Part shown: positions 1-8,688 of the stretch, one piece after another
How positions within the stretch are numbered: position 1 is the first letter of the stretch
How the letters are laid out: each line of letters opens with the position of its first letter
Source: Bacteroidota bacterium
Lineage (GTDB): Bacteria > Bacteroidota > Bacteroidia > Palsa-965
Assembly: GCA_020402865.1 (NCBI GenBank)
Contig: JADBYT010000010.1
Location: 186,001 to 250,000 of the forward strand
Direction of reading: 5' to 3'
DNA: 64,000 nt
Made by a program: the position numbers and the translations under genes
The notes under the pieces: model-generated
What the model was told of the DNA's origin: nothing
What the model saw: only the letters and a program-made list of their open reading frames with translations
The model's database searches: none

Positions 1-536
1 GGTGTGGCAAGCAGCAAAGCAAGCAGCTCAAACTCCTTACGCGCCAGCATAATTTCCTGCTGATCGCGGAATACCAGATAACGTTCGCGGTCCAGCACTA
101 ATGAGCCGCTTACAATTTTCCCCTGCCGTTCGGTGCCTCGGTGACGTTTCAGCAATGCACCAATACGTGCCAGGAGTACCGACGATTTTACCGGCTTGAG
201 CAGATAATCATCAGCTCCGGCTTCGAATGCGGCAATCTGCGTATAATCTTCGTTACGTGAGGTATAAAAAGCAACAAGTACACGGTTAAGCCCCGGCTGT
301 TGACGAAGTTCATGACACACTTCAATACCATCTGTGCCATTTAACGATACTTCCAGCAAAATCAAATGGGGCATAAACTTCGTAACCTGCTCAAGCACCT
401 CCTGACCCGATGAAACCGTCTTCACTTCATAACCAGCCATTTCAGTAGCTGACTTCAACACCTGAAGCATATCCCGATCACTGTCGGCAATTAATAAACG
501 AAAAAAATCACGACCTGCAGAAGGAGACAATTGCAT
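1..536 (-). CDS. OmpR/PhoB-type response regulator, 3' end cut by window edge
   Basis: About 178 codons are visible from ATG at 536. Residues 12-125 form a receiver domain: acidic pair D18/D20, switch T92, and K114 in a KP motif. A winged-helix output domain begins near residue 130 and runs off the window. The phospho-acceptor position, expected Asp after the hydrophobic beta-3 strand (LILL-D), reads Glu62 (GAA). Receiver-wHTH proteins normally bind promoters after phosphorylation by a histidine kinase; with Glu here the protein may be locked or kinase-independent (inference). A -7-like box, TAATTTCG, ends 6 nt before the ATG on this strand. The gene is divergent from the exporter operon on its right; the kinase partner is not visible. 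Confidence 0.88.
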   Translation of the reverse strand, partial: MQLSPSAGRDFFRLLIADSDRDMLQVLKSATEMAGYEVKTVSSGQEVLEQVTKFMPHLILLEVSLNGTDGIEVCHELRQQPGLNRVLVAFYTSRNEDYTQIAAFEAGADDYLLKPVKSSVLLARIGALLKRHRGTERQGKIVSGSLVLDRERYLVFRDQQEIMLARKEFELLALLLAT

Positions 537-774
537 GCCGGCGAAATTAGATGTGCAGCCTGTGGTGATTGTTAATGGTGTATTAAGTTATTGTTTACAC
601 CCGGCGGCATTATTATTACCTGTGTAAACTTTTCACCGGCCCAACAGCGCATGTTCATCTAACAGTCAGGATTTACCACTTATTAATCTGGCTTTAACTC
701 AACTCAAAAATCACAATAAACTCATTTTCAGCACCTTAAAACTACTTTAATTTGCTTTAATAACCATTTAATCA

Positions 775-793
775 ATAATAGTAAAACTATTAT
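775..793. promoter_or_regulatory. Perfect 8-bp inverted repeat, candidate operator of the tetR-exporter operon
   Basis: ATAATAGT (775-782), 3-nt spacer, ACTATTAT (786-793). It overlaps a -7-like box TATACTTG (791-798), one mismatch from TAnnTTTG. Size and position, just before a TetR-family gene, fit an autoregulatory operator; this is inference. Confidence 0.45.
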
Positions 794-832
794 ACTTGTT
801 GGTTGTTCTTTTGTAGTGAAATAATAATCAAG

Positions 833-1594
833 GTGGCAAAAAAACAAACATCAGTCGGGGTAAACCCTAATGGTAAAATGCACGACAACTTTTGTCCGCA
901 ATTGCCCTTTGTGCGAATTGTGGTTGACAACAGGTTGTATTTACGTGATCCGCAGGAAACAGAACTGGGCCGCAGGCTGTTATCAGATGCGGTAGAAATG
1001 CTGAATGAACTGGGGCTGGAAGCGTTTACATTTTCAAAACTGGCCCGCACCAGCAATTCTACCGAAGCCTCGGTGTATCGTTATTTCCACAACAAGCACG
1101 AATTACTTGGTTATCTGGTAGCCTGGTACTGGGCGTGGCTCGACTATAAAGTGAGCTTTAAAACCAACAACATTACGCAAAGCACAAAGCAGCTTGAGCT
1201 GACCTTGCAGGTGCTGGCGGGCAGTACGGATACAGGGGCTATGACCCCCTGGATAAATGAAAAACTACTTCAGCGGCTTGTGGTGGAAGAATGGGGAAAA
1301 CTGCAACTTGCCGGCGAACATACATCGGCCCGTGCCTACGCGCATCAGGAAGTATTTACCAAACGCATTGCCGATTATATTCATGCTGTAAATCCATTGT
1401 ACCCCTACCCGCGTGCGCTGGCCGGTCTGCTCATACAGCAGGCTCATCAGCAACGGTGGTATGCCGAACATTTTCCGCAGTTTACAGAAGTGAGGCTGAA
1501 CGATTCTGAAAACAAATCATTAACCGGCCTGCTCGAACACATTCTTTATAGCTGTATCACACACAAAGCCTCTAAAGCACAACACGCAAAATGA
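833..1594 (+). CDS. TetR/AcrR-family transcriptional regulator
   Basis: The N-terminal third holds a TetR-type helix-turn-helix (about residues 45-95; the motif EASVYRYFHNKHELL is typical of the recognition helix region), followed by a variable ligand-binding region. TetR proteins repress neighbouring transport genes until a small ligand binds. Its stop overlaps the ATG of the ABC exporter gene (ATGA), so it is translationally coupled to the export operon and probably controls it. The start is uncertain: GTG 833 is given, with TTG 803 and ATG 878 in the same frame. A palindrome at 775-793 is a plausible operator. Confidence 0.82.
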   Translation: MAKKQTSVGVNPNGKMHDNFCPQLPFVRIVVDNRLYLRDPQETELGRRLLSDAVEMLNELGLEAFTFSKLARTSNSTEASVYRYFHNKHELLGYLVAWYWAWLDYKVSFKTNNITQSTKQLELTLQVLAGSTDTGAMTPWINEKLLQRLVVEEWGKLQLAGEHTSARAYAHQEVFTKRIADYIHAVNPLYPYPRALAGLLIQQAHQQRWYAEHFPQFTEVRLNDSENKSLTGLLEHILYSCITHKASKAQHAK

Positions 1595-3804
1595 CCACAC
1601 CAGAACTAATCCGTTCAACCCTGTCTGTTATACTTCGTGCCTACGACCTTCAACCCGAAGATTATCTGCTGCGCGATACGGAGGTTGTGTTTACCGGCGA
1701 ACGGCTTTCGAAACCCGAATCATTTCTGGATGCTTTTGTACAGATAGCCAAAAGAAACGAACTTGTTATTCTGCGCGACGAAGTTGCTGAAGATGAATTT
1801 ATGACACAGTTCAACTCGGCATACTACCCTGCCCTGTTTATCTGCGAAGTAAATGAAGCCATTACACCTGTGGTAGTTGCCCACGACAAAAAGGGCAATC
1901 CGGTAATGCACATCGTTCACCAGGATACGGTTGAGCAGAAGCCTTTTCATTCATTTGCCGATTTCCCTGGAAAGCTGCATCGGGTTATGCGCGATGGCAG
2001 TTCGTGCGCTGTAGTAAGCACCTGCTACCCGAACAAACCGCTGTTCAGTGAGTATGATGAAAACGGACAAACGCTTGAAACGCCGGTGCGCTGGGAACTT
2101 ATGCGTCGCTTTGGCCGTTTGGTACGCTATGAACGCCGCGAAATCTGGTACATCATTATCTATGCGGTAATTGTAGGCCTTATCGGTCTTACACTTCCCC
2201 TGGGTGTACAAACCATTATCGGTTTTGTATCGAGCGGGCGTATCGCCACATCGGTAATTGTACTCATTGTGGTTATTGTGCTGGCATTGCTTATCGGCGG
2301 CGGGCTTCAGATTATGCAGCTGTATCTTGCCGAACATATTCAGCGGCGCATATTCACAAAAACCGCTTTTGAGTTTGCCTTCCGCATTCCGCGTGTGCGC
2401 ATTGAATCGGTACTTAAAGATTACCCGCCCGAACTGGTAAACCGCTTTTTTGATATTGTTACTCTGCAAAAAGGCTTAGCCACTCTTTTACTTGAGTTTT
2501 CGGGGGCGGTGCTGCAAATCATTTTTGGTCTGCTGCTGCTTTCGCTTTACAACTCGGTGTTCATTACACTTGGCGTAGTGCTTATCTTCTGCCTGTTCCT
2601 CATTTTGCGCTTCACAGGCCCGCGCGGTTTGGAAACCAGCATCAAGGAATCGAAATACAAATACCGTATCGCCAACTGGCTCGAAGAACTTGCACGCGGA
2701 CTCAGCACCTTTAAACTTGCAGGTGAAACCAACCTGTCGATGGAACGCACCGATGGTTTGGTAACACATTATCTCGCCGCCCGGAAAAAACACTTCAAGG
2801 TACTGGTTACTCAATATGTAAGTTTTGTGCTTTTCAAAACGCTTATTACAGGTGGTTTGCTGGTAGCGGGTTGCATTCTTATTGTAACAAAGCAGATAAA
2901 CATTGGTCAGTTTGTAGCATCCGAAATTGTGATCATTCTTATCATGGCTGCGGTGGAAAAAATAATTCTCAAACTGGATACGGTTTATGATGTACTAACA
3001 AGCATTGACAAAATTGCACATGTAACTGATTTGCCCATCGACAAAACAGGTCATATCCGAATGCCGGGTCAGGACACGAACAAGGGCATCAGTATTCAGG
3101 TTCAGGATTTGTATTATCGTTTCCCAGACCGAGCAAGACCTGTGTTGAATCAGCTTTCGTTTAAAATTAATGCCAGTGAGCGGATCTGTATATCAGGACA
3201 TAATGGTTCGGGAAAAACTTCGCTTGTAAATATTATGCTGGGCTTGCTGAACTCATGGAACGGCGTGATTACTTATGACGGCATACCGTTGCGGGATCTC
3301 GACCGCGAAAGTTTGCTTGCACAGGTAGGCGATTATGTGGCTCAGGAAGAATTGTTTGATGGCTCCGTGCTTGAAAACATTACGCTGGGCCGCCATCAGG
3401 TAATGCTTCCCGATGTAATTGAGGCTATAAACATTGCCGGCCTTACCGAGTGGCTGCATACATTACCCGAAGGCCTGAGCACACGCCTTGTGGGAGGAAA
3501 CCAGCGTGTACCCGGCAGTGTGATGCGCAAAATAATTCTTGCACGAAGCATTTGTTCCAATCCACGTCTTTTGCTGCTCGACGATTTTCTGCTTGGCGTG
3601 GAGCGCAGTGAAAAAGAAAGAGTACTCAATCATTTATTCAGCATGAACAGAACCTGGACTGTGATATTTATTTCCAACGATCCGTTTATCATGCAAAAAT
3701 GCGAACGTATTCTGCTGCTCAACAATGGCAGTCTGAGCGTAGAAGGAAGCTGGGAAAACCTCAGCAGCAATAGCGAACTGCAATCACTTCTTTATATAAA
3801 ATAA
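1591..3804 (+). CDS. ABC exporter, fused permease-ATPase, with degenerate nucleotide-binding motifs
   Basis: 737 aa. An N-terminal region of about 185 residues precedes a six-helix exporter membrane domain (about 190-470) and a C-terminal ATPase domain. The neighbours (HlyD-type adaptor, TolC-type outer membrane channel) make this the inner membrane motor of a type I-like or efflux system. Walker A is intact (G536-S544), but the signature reads VPGSV (640-644) in place of LSGGQ, Walker B is followed by D664-D665 where Asp-Glu is usual, and the switch histidine is replaced by N696. No C39 peptidase signature was recognised at the N-terminus. Either ATP hydrolysis is slow or the substrate range is unusual; the whole family in Bacteroidota may share this. 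Confidence 0.88.
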   Translation: MTTPELIRSTLSVILRAYDLQPEDYLLRDTEVVFTGERLSKPESFLDAFVQIAKRNELVILRDEVAEDEFMTQFNSAYYPALFICEVNEAITPVVVAHDKKGNPVMHIVHQDTVEQKPFHSFADFPGKLHRVMRDGSSCAVVSTCYPNKPLFSEYDENGQTLETPVRWELMRRFGRLVRYERREIWYIIIYAVIVGLIGLTLPLGVQTIIGFVSSGRIATSVIVLIVVIVLALLIGGGLQIMQLYLAEHIQRRIFTKTAFEFAFRIPRVRIESVLKDYPPELVNRFFDIVTLQKGLATLLLEFSGAVLQIIFGLLLLSLYNSVFITLGVVLIFCLFLILRFTGPRGLETSIKESKYKYRIANWLEELARGLSTFKLAGETNLSMERTDGLVTHYLAARKKHFKVLVTQYVSFVLFKTLITGGLLVAGCILIVTKQINIGQFVASEIVIILIMAAVEKIILKLDTVYDVLTSIDKIAHVTDLPIDKTGHIRMPGQDTNKGISIQVQDLYYRFPDRARPVLNQLSFKINASERICISGHNGSGKTSLVNIMLGLLNSWNGVITYDGIPLRDLDRESLLAQVGDYVAQEELFDGSVLENITLGRHQVMLPDVIEAINIAGLTEWLHTLPEGLSTRLVGGNQRVPGSVMRKIILARSICSNPRLLLLDDFLLGVERSEKERVLNHLFSMNRTWTVIFISNDPFIMQKCERILLLNNGSLSVEGSWENLSSNSELQSLLYIK

Positions 3805-3813
3805 GCTACGGAA

Positions 3814-5205
3814 ATGGCACAACAACACGATGATATTGGAGAAAGCCTGATTCAACGCAAACGTTTTCAGGCGGTGGCCATGGTGCGTAACCCACGTTTG
3901 AGTAAACGTGTGGCACAGTGGTGCGTGGGTATTTTAATTGTACTCATACTTTGCATGTTTCTGCCATGGACGCAGAACATAGGTTCTTACGGAAAAATTA
4001 CTTCGTATGCGCCACAGGATCGTCCGCAGGAATTACAAAGCGTTATTGCCGGTCAGATTGCCCAGTGGTATGTGCGGGAAGGGCAGTTTGTGAAGAAAGG
4101 TGATACGATTGTGCGACTGACTGAGGTAAAAGAAAAATTTCTTGACACGAATCTTGTAAAGCGTCTGGCCGAACAAATTACTGCCAAGCAGGGCTCGCGC
4201 GAGTCGTATGCGCAAAAAGTAGGTGCCTTGGCTACACAAATCCGTGCACTGCAATCGGCCCAGCAGTTGAGTACACAAAAAGCGCAAAACAAAATGCGGC
4301 AGGCCCGTTTAAAAGTAATTAGCGACAGCACCGATGTAATTGCTGCATTTGCAGACTATGAAATTGCTGTGGTGCAGCAACGCCGGGCCGATTCGCTTTT
4401 CAAGAGAGACCTCATTTCACTAACCGATCTTGAGCGGCGCCGGCTGAAAGTGCAGGAAACACAGGCCAAACGCATCTCGGCCGAAAACAAACTGCTCATC
4501 AGCCGCAACGAACAACTGAACGCACAAATTGAACTTGGCTCCATTGAGGCGGAGTATCTCGATAAAATTTCGAAAGCCGAATCGGAACTCAACACTGCAC
4601 TCTCATCGGAGTACGAAGCCCAGGGCGAAATCTCGAAACTTAATGTGGAATACCGGAGTATGCAGCTGCGACAAGGCTTCTATGCAGTGATGGCACCGCA
4701 AGACGGCTATCTGGTGCAGGTGAAAAAGCAAGGTATGGGCGAAACGGTAAAGGAAGGCGATGTAATTGCCACCATTATGCCTGCCAACGCACAACTGGCT
4801 ATTGAGCTTTACGTGCAACCAATGGATATTCCGCTGCTTGCTAAAGGCCGGAAAGTACGTTTGCAGTTCGACGGATGGCCGGCACTGGTGTTTAACGGAT
4901 GGCCCAATTACAGTTTCGGTACCTTTGGCGGTGTGGTGGCGGTGATTGATAATATCGACACCAAAGGTCAGTATCGTATCCTTGTTATTCCTGACCCGGA
5001 AGACGATCCCTGGCCCAAACAACTGCGCGTGGGTTCGGGTGTATATGGCTGGGCCATGCTGAAAGACGTACCGGTATGGTATGAACTCTGGCGGCAGATG
5101 AATGGCTTCCCACCCGACTACATGGGCGACCTGAAAGAGGAAGCAGATAAAGATTACAAAAAAGCCAAAGATGCAGCCACTAAAAATGATGATGCCAAAG
5201 AGTAA
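3814..5205 (+). CDS. HlyD-family membrane fusion (periplasmic adaptor) protein
   Basis: 463 aa. One N-terminal membrane segment (about residues 33-51), a first lipoyl half-motif near residues 72-105, a long coiled-coil hairpin (about 110-270), a second lipoyl half (about 290-322), then a beta-barrel domain. This is the standard adaptor architecture that bridges an inner membrane ABC exporter and a TolC channel. The gene begins 9 nt after the ABC gene, and its 3' end overlaps the TolC-type gene by 35 nt. The C-terminal tail is rich in Lys, Asp and Ala and looks disordered. Substrate unknown. Confidence 0.9.
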   Translation: MAQQHDDIGESLIQRKRFQAVAMVRNPRLSKRVAQWCVGILIVLILCMFLPWTQNIGSYGKITSYAPQDRPQELQSVIAGQIAQWYVREGQFVKKGDTIVRLTEVKEKFLDTNLVKRLAEQITAKQGSRESYAQKVGALATQIRALQSAQQLSTQKAQNKMRQARLKVISDSTDVIAAFADYEIAVVQQRRADSLFKRDLISLTDLERRRLKVQETQAKRISAENKLLISRNEQLNAQIELGSIEAEYLDKISKAESELNTALSSEYEAQGEISKLNVEYRSMQLRQGFYAVMAPQDGYLVQVKKQGMGETVKEGDVIATIMPANAQLAIELYVQPMDIPLLAKGRKVRLQFDGWPALVFNGWPNYSFGTFGGVVAVIDNIDTKGQYRILVIPDPEDDPWPKQLRVGSGVYGWAMLKDVPVWYELWRQMNGFPPDYMGDLKEEADKDYKKAKDAATKNDDAKE

Positions 5206-6697
5206 TTCATATCTCGTAGCAAAAAAATCGCCCAAACGCTGGTTTTTTCGTGTGGCCGGTGTGCTCGCTGCGGCAATAATTGTGTACAGTACACACACAC
5301 CTGCTGCTTATGCACAACAAAGCAATGCCCCCGCAGCCGACAGCATGAAAGCCGGTATAATGATGCTGCGCGATTTTTATGCATTGCTCGCAAACCGCCA
5401 CCCGGTAGTAAAGCAAGCCGCCACATTCAGCGAAGCTGCCAAAGCCGAACTCCGCATGTCGAGAGGGATGCTTGATCCGAAGCTATCCTCTACGCTGGGC
5501 GAAAAAGAACTTACCTCTTCGCGCTACTACACCATGTGGGACAATACACTGAAAGCACCCACATGGGTTGGCGTGGATCTGAAAGCCGGGTTCGAATCAA
5601 ACACCGGGCAATATGTGTCTTCCGATATCCGCACCCCTTCGTCGGGCCTTTGGTATGCGGGCATTAGTGTGCCGCTCGGCCAGGGATTGATTATTGATGA
5701 ACGCCGGAATGTAATTAAGCAGGCACAGTTGCTCCCCATGCTCGCCGAAGCCGATCAGCTTAAAATGGTGAACAAACTGCTGTTGCAGGCTACCAAAGAT
5801 TACTGGGACTGGTACTTTGCATGGAACCGCCTGCAATTGCTCGAACAAGGCTATACGCTGGCATTCAATCGCTTTAAAGCAGTACAATCACGTGCGCTGT
5901 TTGGTGATTTGCCTGTGATTGATACCGTGGAAGCATTAATTGCCGTGCAGGACCGCGACAACCAGCGCATACAGGCACTGGCTGATTACAACAACGCCAT
6001 GCTCAAAGTATCCAATCACCTCTGGAGTGAAGATGGCACACCGCTTGAACTTACACCACAAGTATTGCCCGCCGCCGAAGGCACACAAATAAGCGGACTT
6101 CCTGTTGACAGCCTGAATAACCTTGTGATGAGTGCACAAATGCGTCACCCCGAAATTGTGAAGCTCGATGTAAAAACCAGTCAGCTTGCCATTGAGCGCC
6201 GTTATCAGGCCGATAAGCTGAAGCCGAAACTCAACTTCGAATACAACATGCTGGCAAAGGAAGCCACCGGGTTTGGCATGGCGGTAACTGATCAGTATTA
6301 TGCCAACAACTACAAATATGGCATTACGTTCAGCTATTCGCTTTTTTTGCGACAGGAGCGCGGCAAACTGGCTCTTACCGAAATCAAACAGCAGCAGGTA
6401 GCCTATGAAAAACAGCAAATGCAACGCGACATTACTACCGAGATCAATCAGGTGTACAACAACTGGCTCGCATTGGAACAACAGTTGCGTTTACAGGAAC
6501 AACAGGTGCGCAATGCAGAGTTGCTGCGCGATGGTGAACAACGGCGGTTTGATGCGGGAGAAAGCTCGTTCTTCCTCGTAAATACACGCGAAACTGCTCT
6601 TATCAACGCACAAATAAAGTACTACGAAACGCAGGCCAAATACGCCAAAACAAAAGCCGAAATGTATTGGGCTGCCGGGCGACTGCTTGCAGCATAA
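5171..6697 (+). CDS. TolC-family outer membrane efflux protein
   Basis: 508 aa with a signal peptide (KRWFF core, cleavage near AYA-QQ at about residue 49) and the long amphipathic helices of the OEP fold. Repeated glutamine-rich heptad-like stretches lie in the last 150 residues. It forms the outer membrane exit duct of the exporter encoded upstream. The start at 5171 overlaps the HlyD-type gene by 35 nt; ATGs at 5186, 5189 and 5192 are alternatives with less overlap. Last gene of the operon; no hairpin with a T-tract follows it. Confidence 0.9.
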   Translation: MQPLKMMMPKSNSYLVAKKSPKRWFFRVAGVLAAAIIVYSTHTPAAYAQQSNAPAADSMKAGIMMLRDFYALLANRHPVVKQAATFSEAAKAELRMSRGMLDPKLSSTLGEKELTSSRYYTMWDNTLKAPTWVGVDLKAGFESNTGQYVSSDIRTPSSGLWYAGISVPLGQGLIIDERRNVIKQAQLLPMLAEADQLKMVNKLLLQATKDYWDWYFAWNRLQLLEQGYTLAFNRFKAVQSRALFGDLPVIDTVEALIAVQDRDNQRIQALADYNNAMLKVSNHLWSEDGTPLELTPQVLPAAEGTQISGLPVDSLNNLVMSAQMRHPEIVKLDVKTSQLAIERRYQADKLKPKLNFEYNMLAKEATGFGMAVTDQYYANNYKYGITFSYSLFLRQERGKLALTEIKQQQVAYEKQQMQRDITTEINQVYNNWLALEQQLRLQEQQVRNAELLRDGEQRRFDAGESSFFLVNTRETALINAQIKYYETQAKYAKTKAEMYWAAGRLLAA

Positions 6698-6798
6698 GTA
6701 ACATAAAACAGTTGCGTTTTTTCACAAATGGGAGGGAGTCGTTTGCGGCTGTTCGAGAAATGAACAAACCGGGGCTAATAAGTTTTTAAGCGTTAAAA

Positions 6799-6905
6799 TG
6801 CCCGTCGTTTCTGTATTTCGGTATCAAGCTAAATGAAATACAGAAAATGGATAGTACAAGGCTGCCCGTTGTTTCGTATTTTAAGAGTGGAAACGACGAA
6901 ACAAC
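6799..6905 (+). repeat. Nested, partly mutually exclusive inverted repeats in the leader of the ATL-tag operon
   Basis: Hairpin 1: TTTCTGTATTTC (6808-6819) with GAAATACAGAAA (6835-6846). Hairpin 2: GTTGTTTCGT (6868-6877) with ACGAAACAAC (6896-6905). Alternative pairing: CGTCGTTTC (6803-6811) with GAAACGACG (6890-6898), which uses bases from both hairpins. The two left arms are themselves imperfect direct repeats beginning TGCCCGT (6799 and 6863). No T-tract follows. The rest of the 6698-6929 gap shows nothing else recognisable. Confidence 0.6.
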
Positions 6906-6929
6906 CTCACCTGTTTATCCGGCTGCCGC

Positions 6930-7274
6930 ATGAAAACCAAAAACCACGACGACTTTTTTTATATGGTTTATGAAGTGGTCCGCCTCGTTCCGTTTGGCCG
7001 CGTAACCACTTACGGAGCCATTGCCAACTATCTCGGTGTAAAAGGTTCTTCGCGCATGGTGGGCTGGGCCATGAACAGTTCGCACAGCCACCACTCGCCC
7101 GTACCGGCGCACCGTGTGGTAAACCGGCAGGGCTTGCTTACCGGCAAACATCATTTCAGCCATCCCAACCTGATGCAGGAACTCCTAGAAAATGAAGGTG
7201 TGGTGGTGCAAAACGATCAGGTGATTCATTTCAAAAAACTGTTCTGGGATCCTTCCGAAGAATTGAAACTCTGA
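6930..7274 (+). CDS. Alkyltransferase-like protein (ATL), MGMT family without the reactive cysteine
   Basis: 114 aa, equal to the DNA-binding C-terminal domain of O6-alkylguanine-DNA alkyltransferases. The motif RVTTYG (24-29), the arginine finger region SRMVGWAM (41-48) and NRQG (65-68) are present, but the acceptor motif PCHRV reads PAHRV with Ala60. ATL proteins bind O6-alkylguanine, bend DNA and recruit nucleotide excision repair rather than transferring the alkyl group. The stop is 1 nt before the ATG of tag, so the two repair genes form an operon. The leader carries nested inverted repeats. Confidence 0.88.
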   Translation: MKTKNHDDFFYMVYEVVRLVPFGRVTTYGAIANYLGVKGSSRMVGWAMNSSHSHHSPVPAHRVVNRQGLLTGKHHFSHPNLMQELLENEGVVVQNDQVIHFKKLFWDPSEELKL

Positions 7275-7275
7275 C

Positions 7276-7833
7276 ATGGCTGCTACCTACTGTGATTTTG
7301 TAAAAACGCTGGATCCCAGTTCCGGTAACCCGCACATTCATTATCATAATCACGAATATGGTTTTCCGCTGCCCGATGATGATGCTCTTTTCGGGCGTCT
7401 GATTCTTGAAATCAATCAGGCCGGTTTGTCGTGGACAACGATATTAAACAAGAAAGAAAATTTTGAAAAAGCCTACCACAACTTCAGCATAGCACGTATT
7501 GCAAAATATGGCGAGAAAGACCGGCAGCGTTTACTTAACGATGCCGGAATTATCCGCAACCGGCTGAAGATTGATGCCGCCATACACAACGCCAATGTGG
7601 TGTTGCAGCTTCAGAAAGAACATGGTTCGTTTAAGAATTGGATTGACCTTCATCACCCGAAAACAAAAGAGGAATGGGTGAAAATTTTTAAGAAAACCTT
7701 CCGGTTTACGGGTGGTGAAATTGTAAATGAATTTCTGATGAGTACCGGATATCTTTCCGGCGCGCATACTGAAAACTGTGCGGTGTTTAAACACGTGGCT
7801 GCAAAAAAACCTGCGTGGATGCGCAAAAAGTAA
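7276..7833 (+). CDS. tag: DNA-3-methyladenine glycosylase I
   Basis: 185 aa, the usual length for Tag. It removes 3-methyladenine from alkylated DNA, starting base excision repair. Seen: Cys6, YHNHEYG near residue 30, the QAGLSW motif, DAGIIRNRLKI in the helix-hairpin-helix region, and H164-x3-C168, which together match the family's zinc ligands (Cys, His, His, Cys). Cotranscribed with the ATL gene just upstream. Convergent with the hydrolase gene 6 nt downstream, with no terminator visible between them. Confidence 0.9.
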   Translation: MAATYCDFVKTLDPSSGNPHIHYHNHEYGFPLPDDDALFGRLILEINQAGLSWTTILNKKENFEKAYHNFSIARIAKYGEKDRQRLLNDAGIIRNRLKIDAAIHNANVVLQLQKEHGSFKNWIDLHHPKTKEEWVKIFKKTFRFTGGEIVNEFLMSTGYLSGAHTENCAVFKHVAAKKPAWMRKK

Positions 7834-7839
7834 TTGAAC

Positions 7840-8676
7840 TCAGAGACTGAGTTCGGCAATAGCGCGATTAATTACCTCTTCATTCCACAACATGCGGTAA
7901 TGCCCTACATCCTGTAGTGGTATCAGTTTCAGCTCCGGCCAGGAAGCTGCAACCTTTTCTGCACTCCTGAACGGAATCTGTGAGTCGTTGCGATCATGCA
8001 GCAATACAGCCTGCGGCACGTTGATTAAAGAAATATCGTGGCTTACCTGAAGCTCGTTTACTTTGTGATGGAAATTGGCTTCAAAAAAACGATACACGCG
8101 CTCGCGCTGGCTGGCTTTGAGTTTAAGCAGGTCGTAGAACTCTTCAAACGTATCCGGCAAACTATCGGGTGTGCTGAGTAATGCAAGCTTTTTTACCTGA
8201 TGCGGTACACGCGCAAGTGTATAAACTGCAGTGGCACTTCCGAACGAATGCGAAATTACCACCGAAATTTCAGGAAAACGCGCAAGCATTTCGCCGGCTG
8301 CTTTGGAATAGGCAAAAAGTGTGGAGCGTTTCCCTTCGCTGGCTCCGTGTGCAGGCGCATCAAACGCCATGCAGGTGTATCCCTTTGCCACCAGTGCCTG
8401 CGCCACACCACCCATATTGCCCGACTGCCCTTCCCAGCCATGCATAAGCAGCACAGCGGGCGCGCCGTTGCCCCAGGTGTAGGTGCGTATGCGTTTACCA
8501 TCAACCTCCATATCAGCAGCCCTGGCTTGTGAAAGCGCCTCCGTTTCACGTTCACGCGATTTGCGTACACGCGGCGTGGCAAAAAGCATCAGCACACGAA
8601 ATGCCGCCTTGTCTGGTACAATGAAGAAGAGAAACTGAATCCAGGCCCTGTAAAAAGCCAGCATGGTTTGCGACAT
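7840..8676 (-). CDS. Alpha/beta hydrolase
   Basis: 278 aa. Oxyanion motif H79-G80-W, nucleophile elbow S142-H-S144-F-G146 (first Gly replaced by Ser), acid D228 or D231, and H259 in DVGHYR make a complete alpha/beta-hydrolase triad. Residues 8-30 contain a hydrophobic stretch, so the protein may be membrane-anchored. Substrate unknown (esterase or lipase-like). A perfect -7 element TAACTTTG ends 5 nt before this ATG on the minus strand, suggesting a leaderless transcript. Confidence 0.8.
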   Translation of the reverse strand: MSQTMLAFYRAWIQFLFFIVPDKAAFRVLMLFATPRVRKSRERETEALSQARAADMEVDGKRIRTYTWGNGAPAVLLMHGWEGQSGNMGGVAQALVAKGYTCMAFDAPAHGASEGKRSTLFAYSKAAGEMLARFPEISVVISHSFGSATAVYTLARVPHQVKKLALLSTPDSLPDTFEEFYDLLKLKASQRERVYRFFEANFHHKVNELQVSHDISLINVPQAVLLHDRNDSQIPFRSAEKVAASWPELKLIPLQDVGHYRMLWNEEVINRAIAELSL

Positions 8677-8680
8677 GCCG

Positions 8681-8688
8681 CAAAGTTA
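8681..8688 (-). promoter_or_regulatory. Perfect -7 element TAACTTTG, 5 nt before the hydrolase ATG
   Basis: Reads TAACTTTG on the minus strand and matches TAnnTTTG exactly. With a start point 5-7 nt downstream, the transcript would begin at or next to the start codon at 8676. It overlaps the last bases of the upstream gene. Confidence 0.5.

Noticed and set aside
5580-5600. tRNA-like GGTTCGAATC word
   Set aside because: It is part of the TolC-type coding sequence, and no cloverleaf can be drawn around it.
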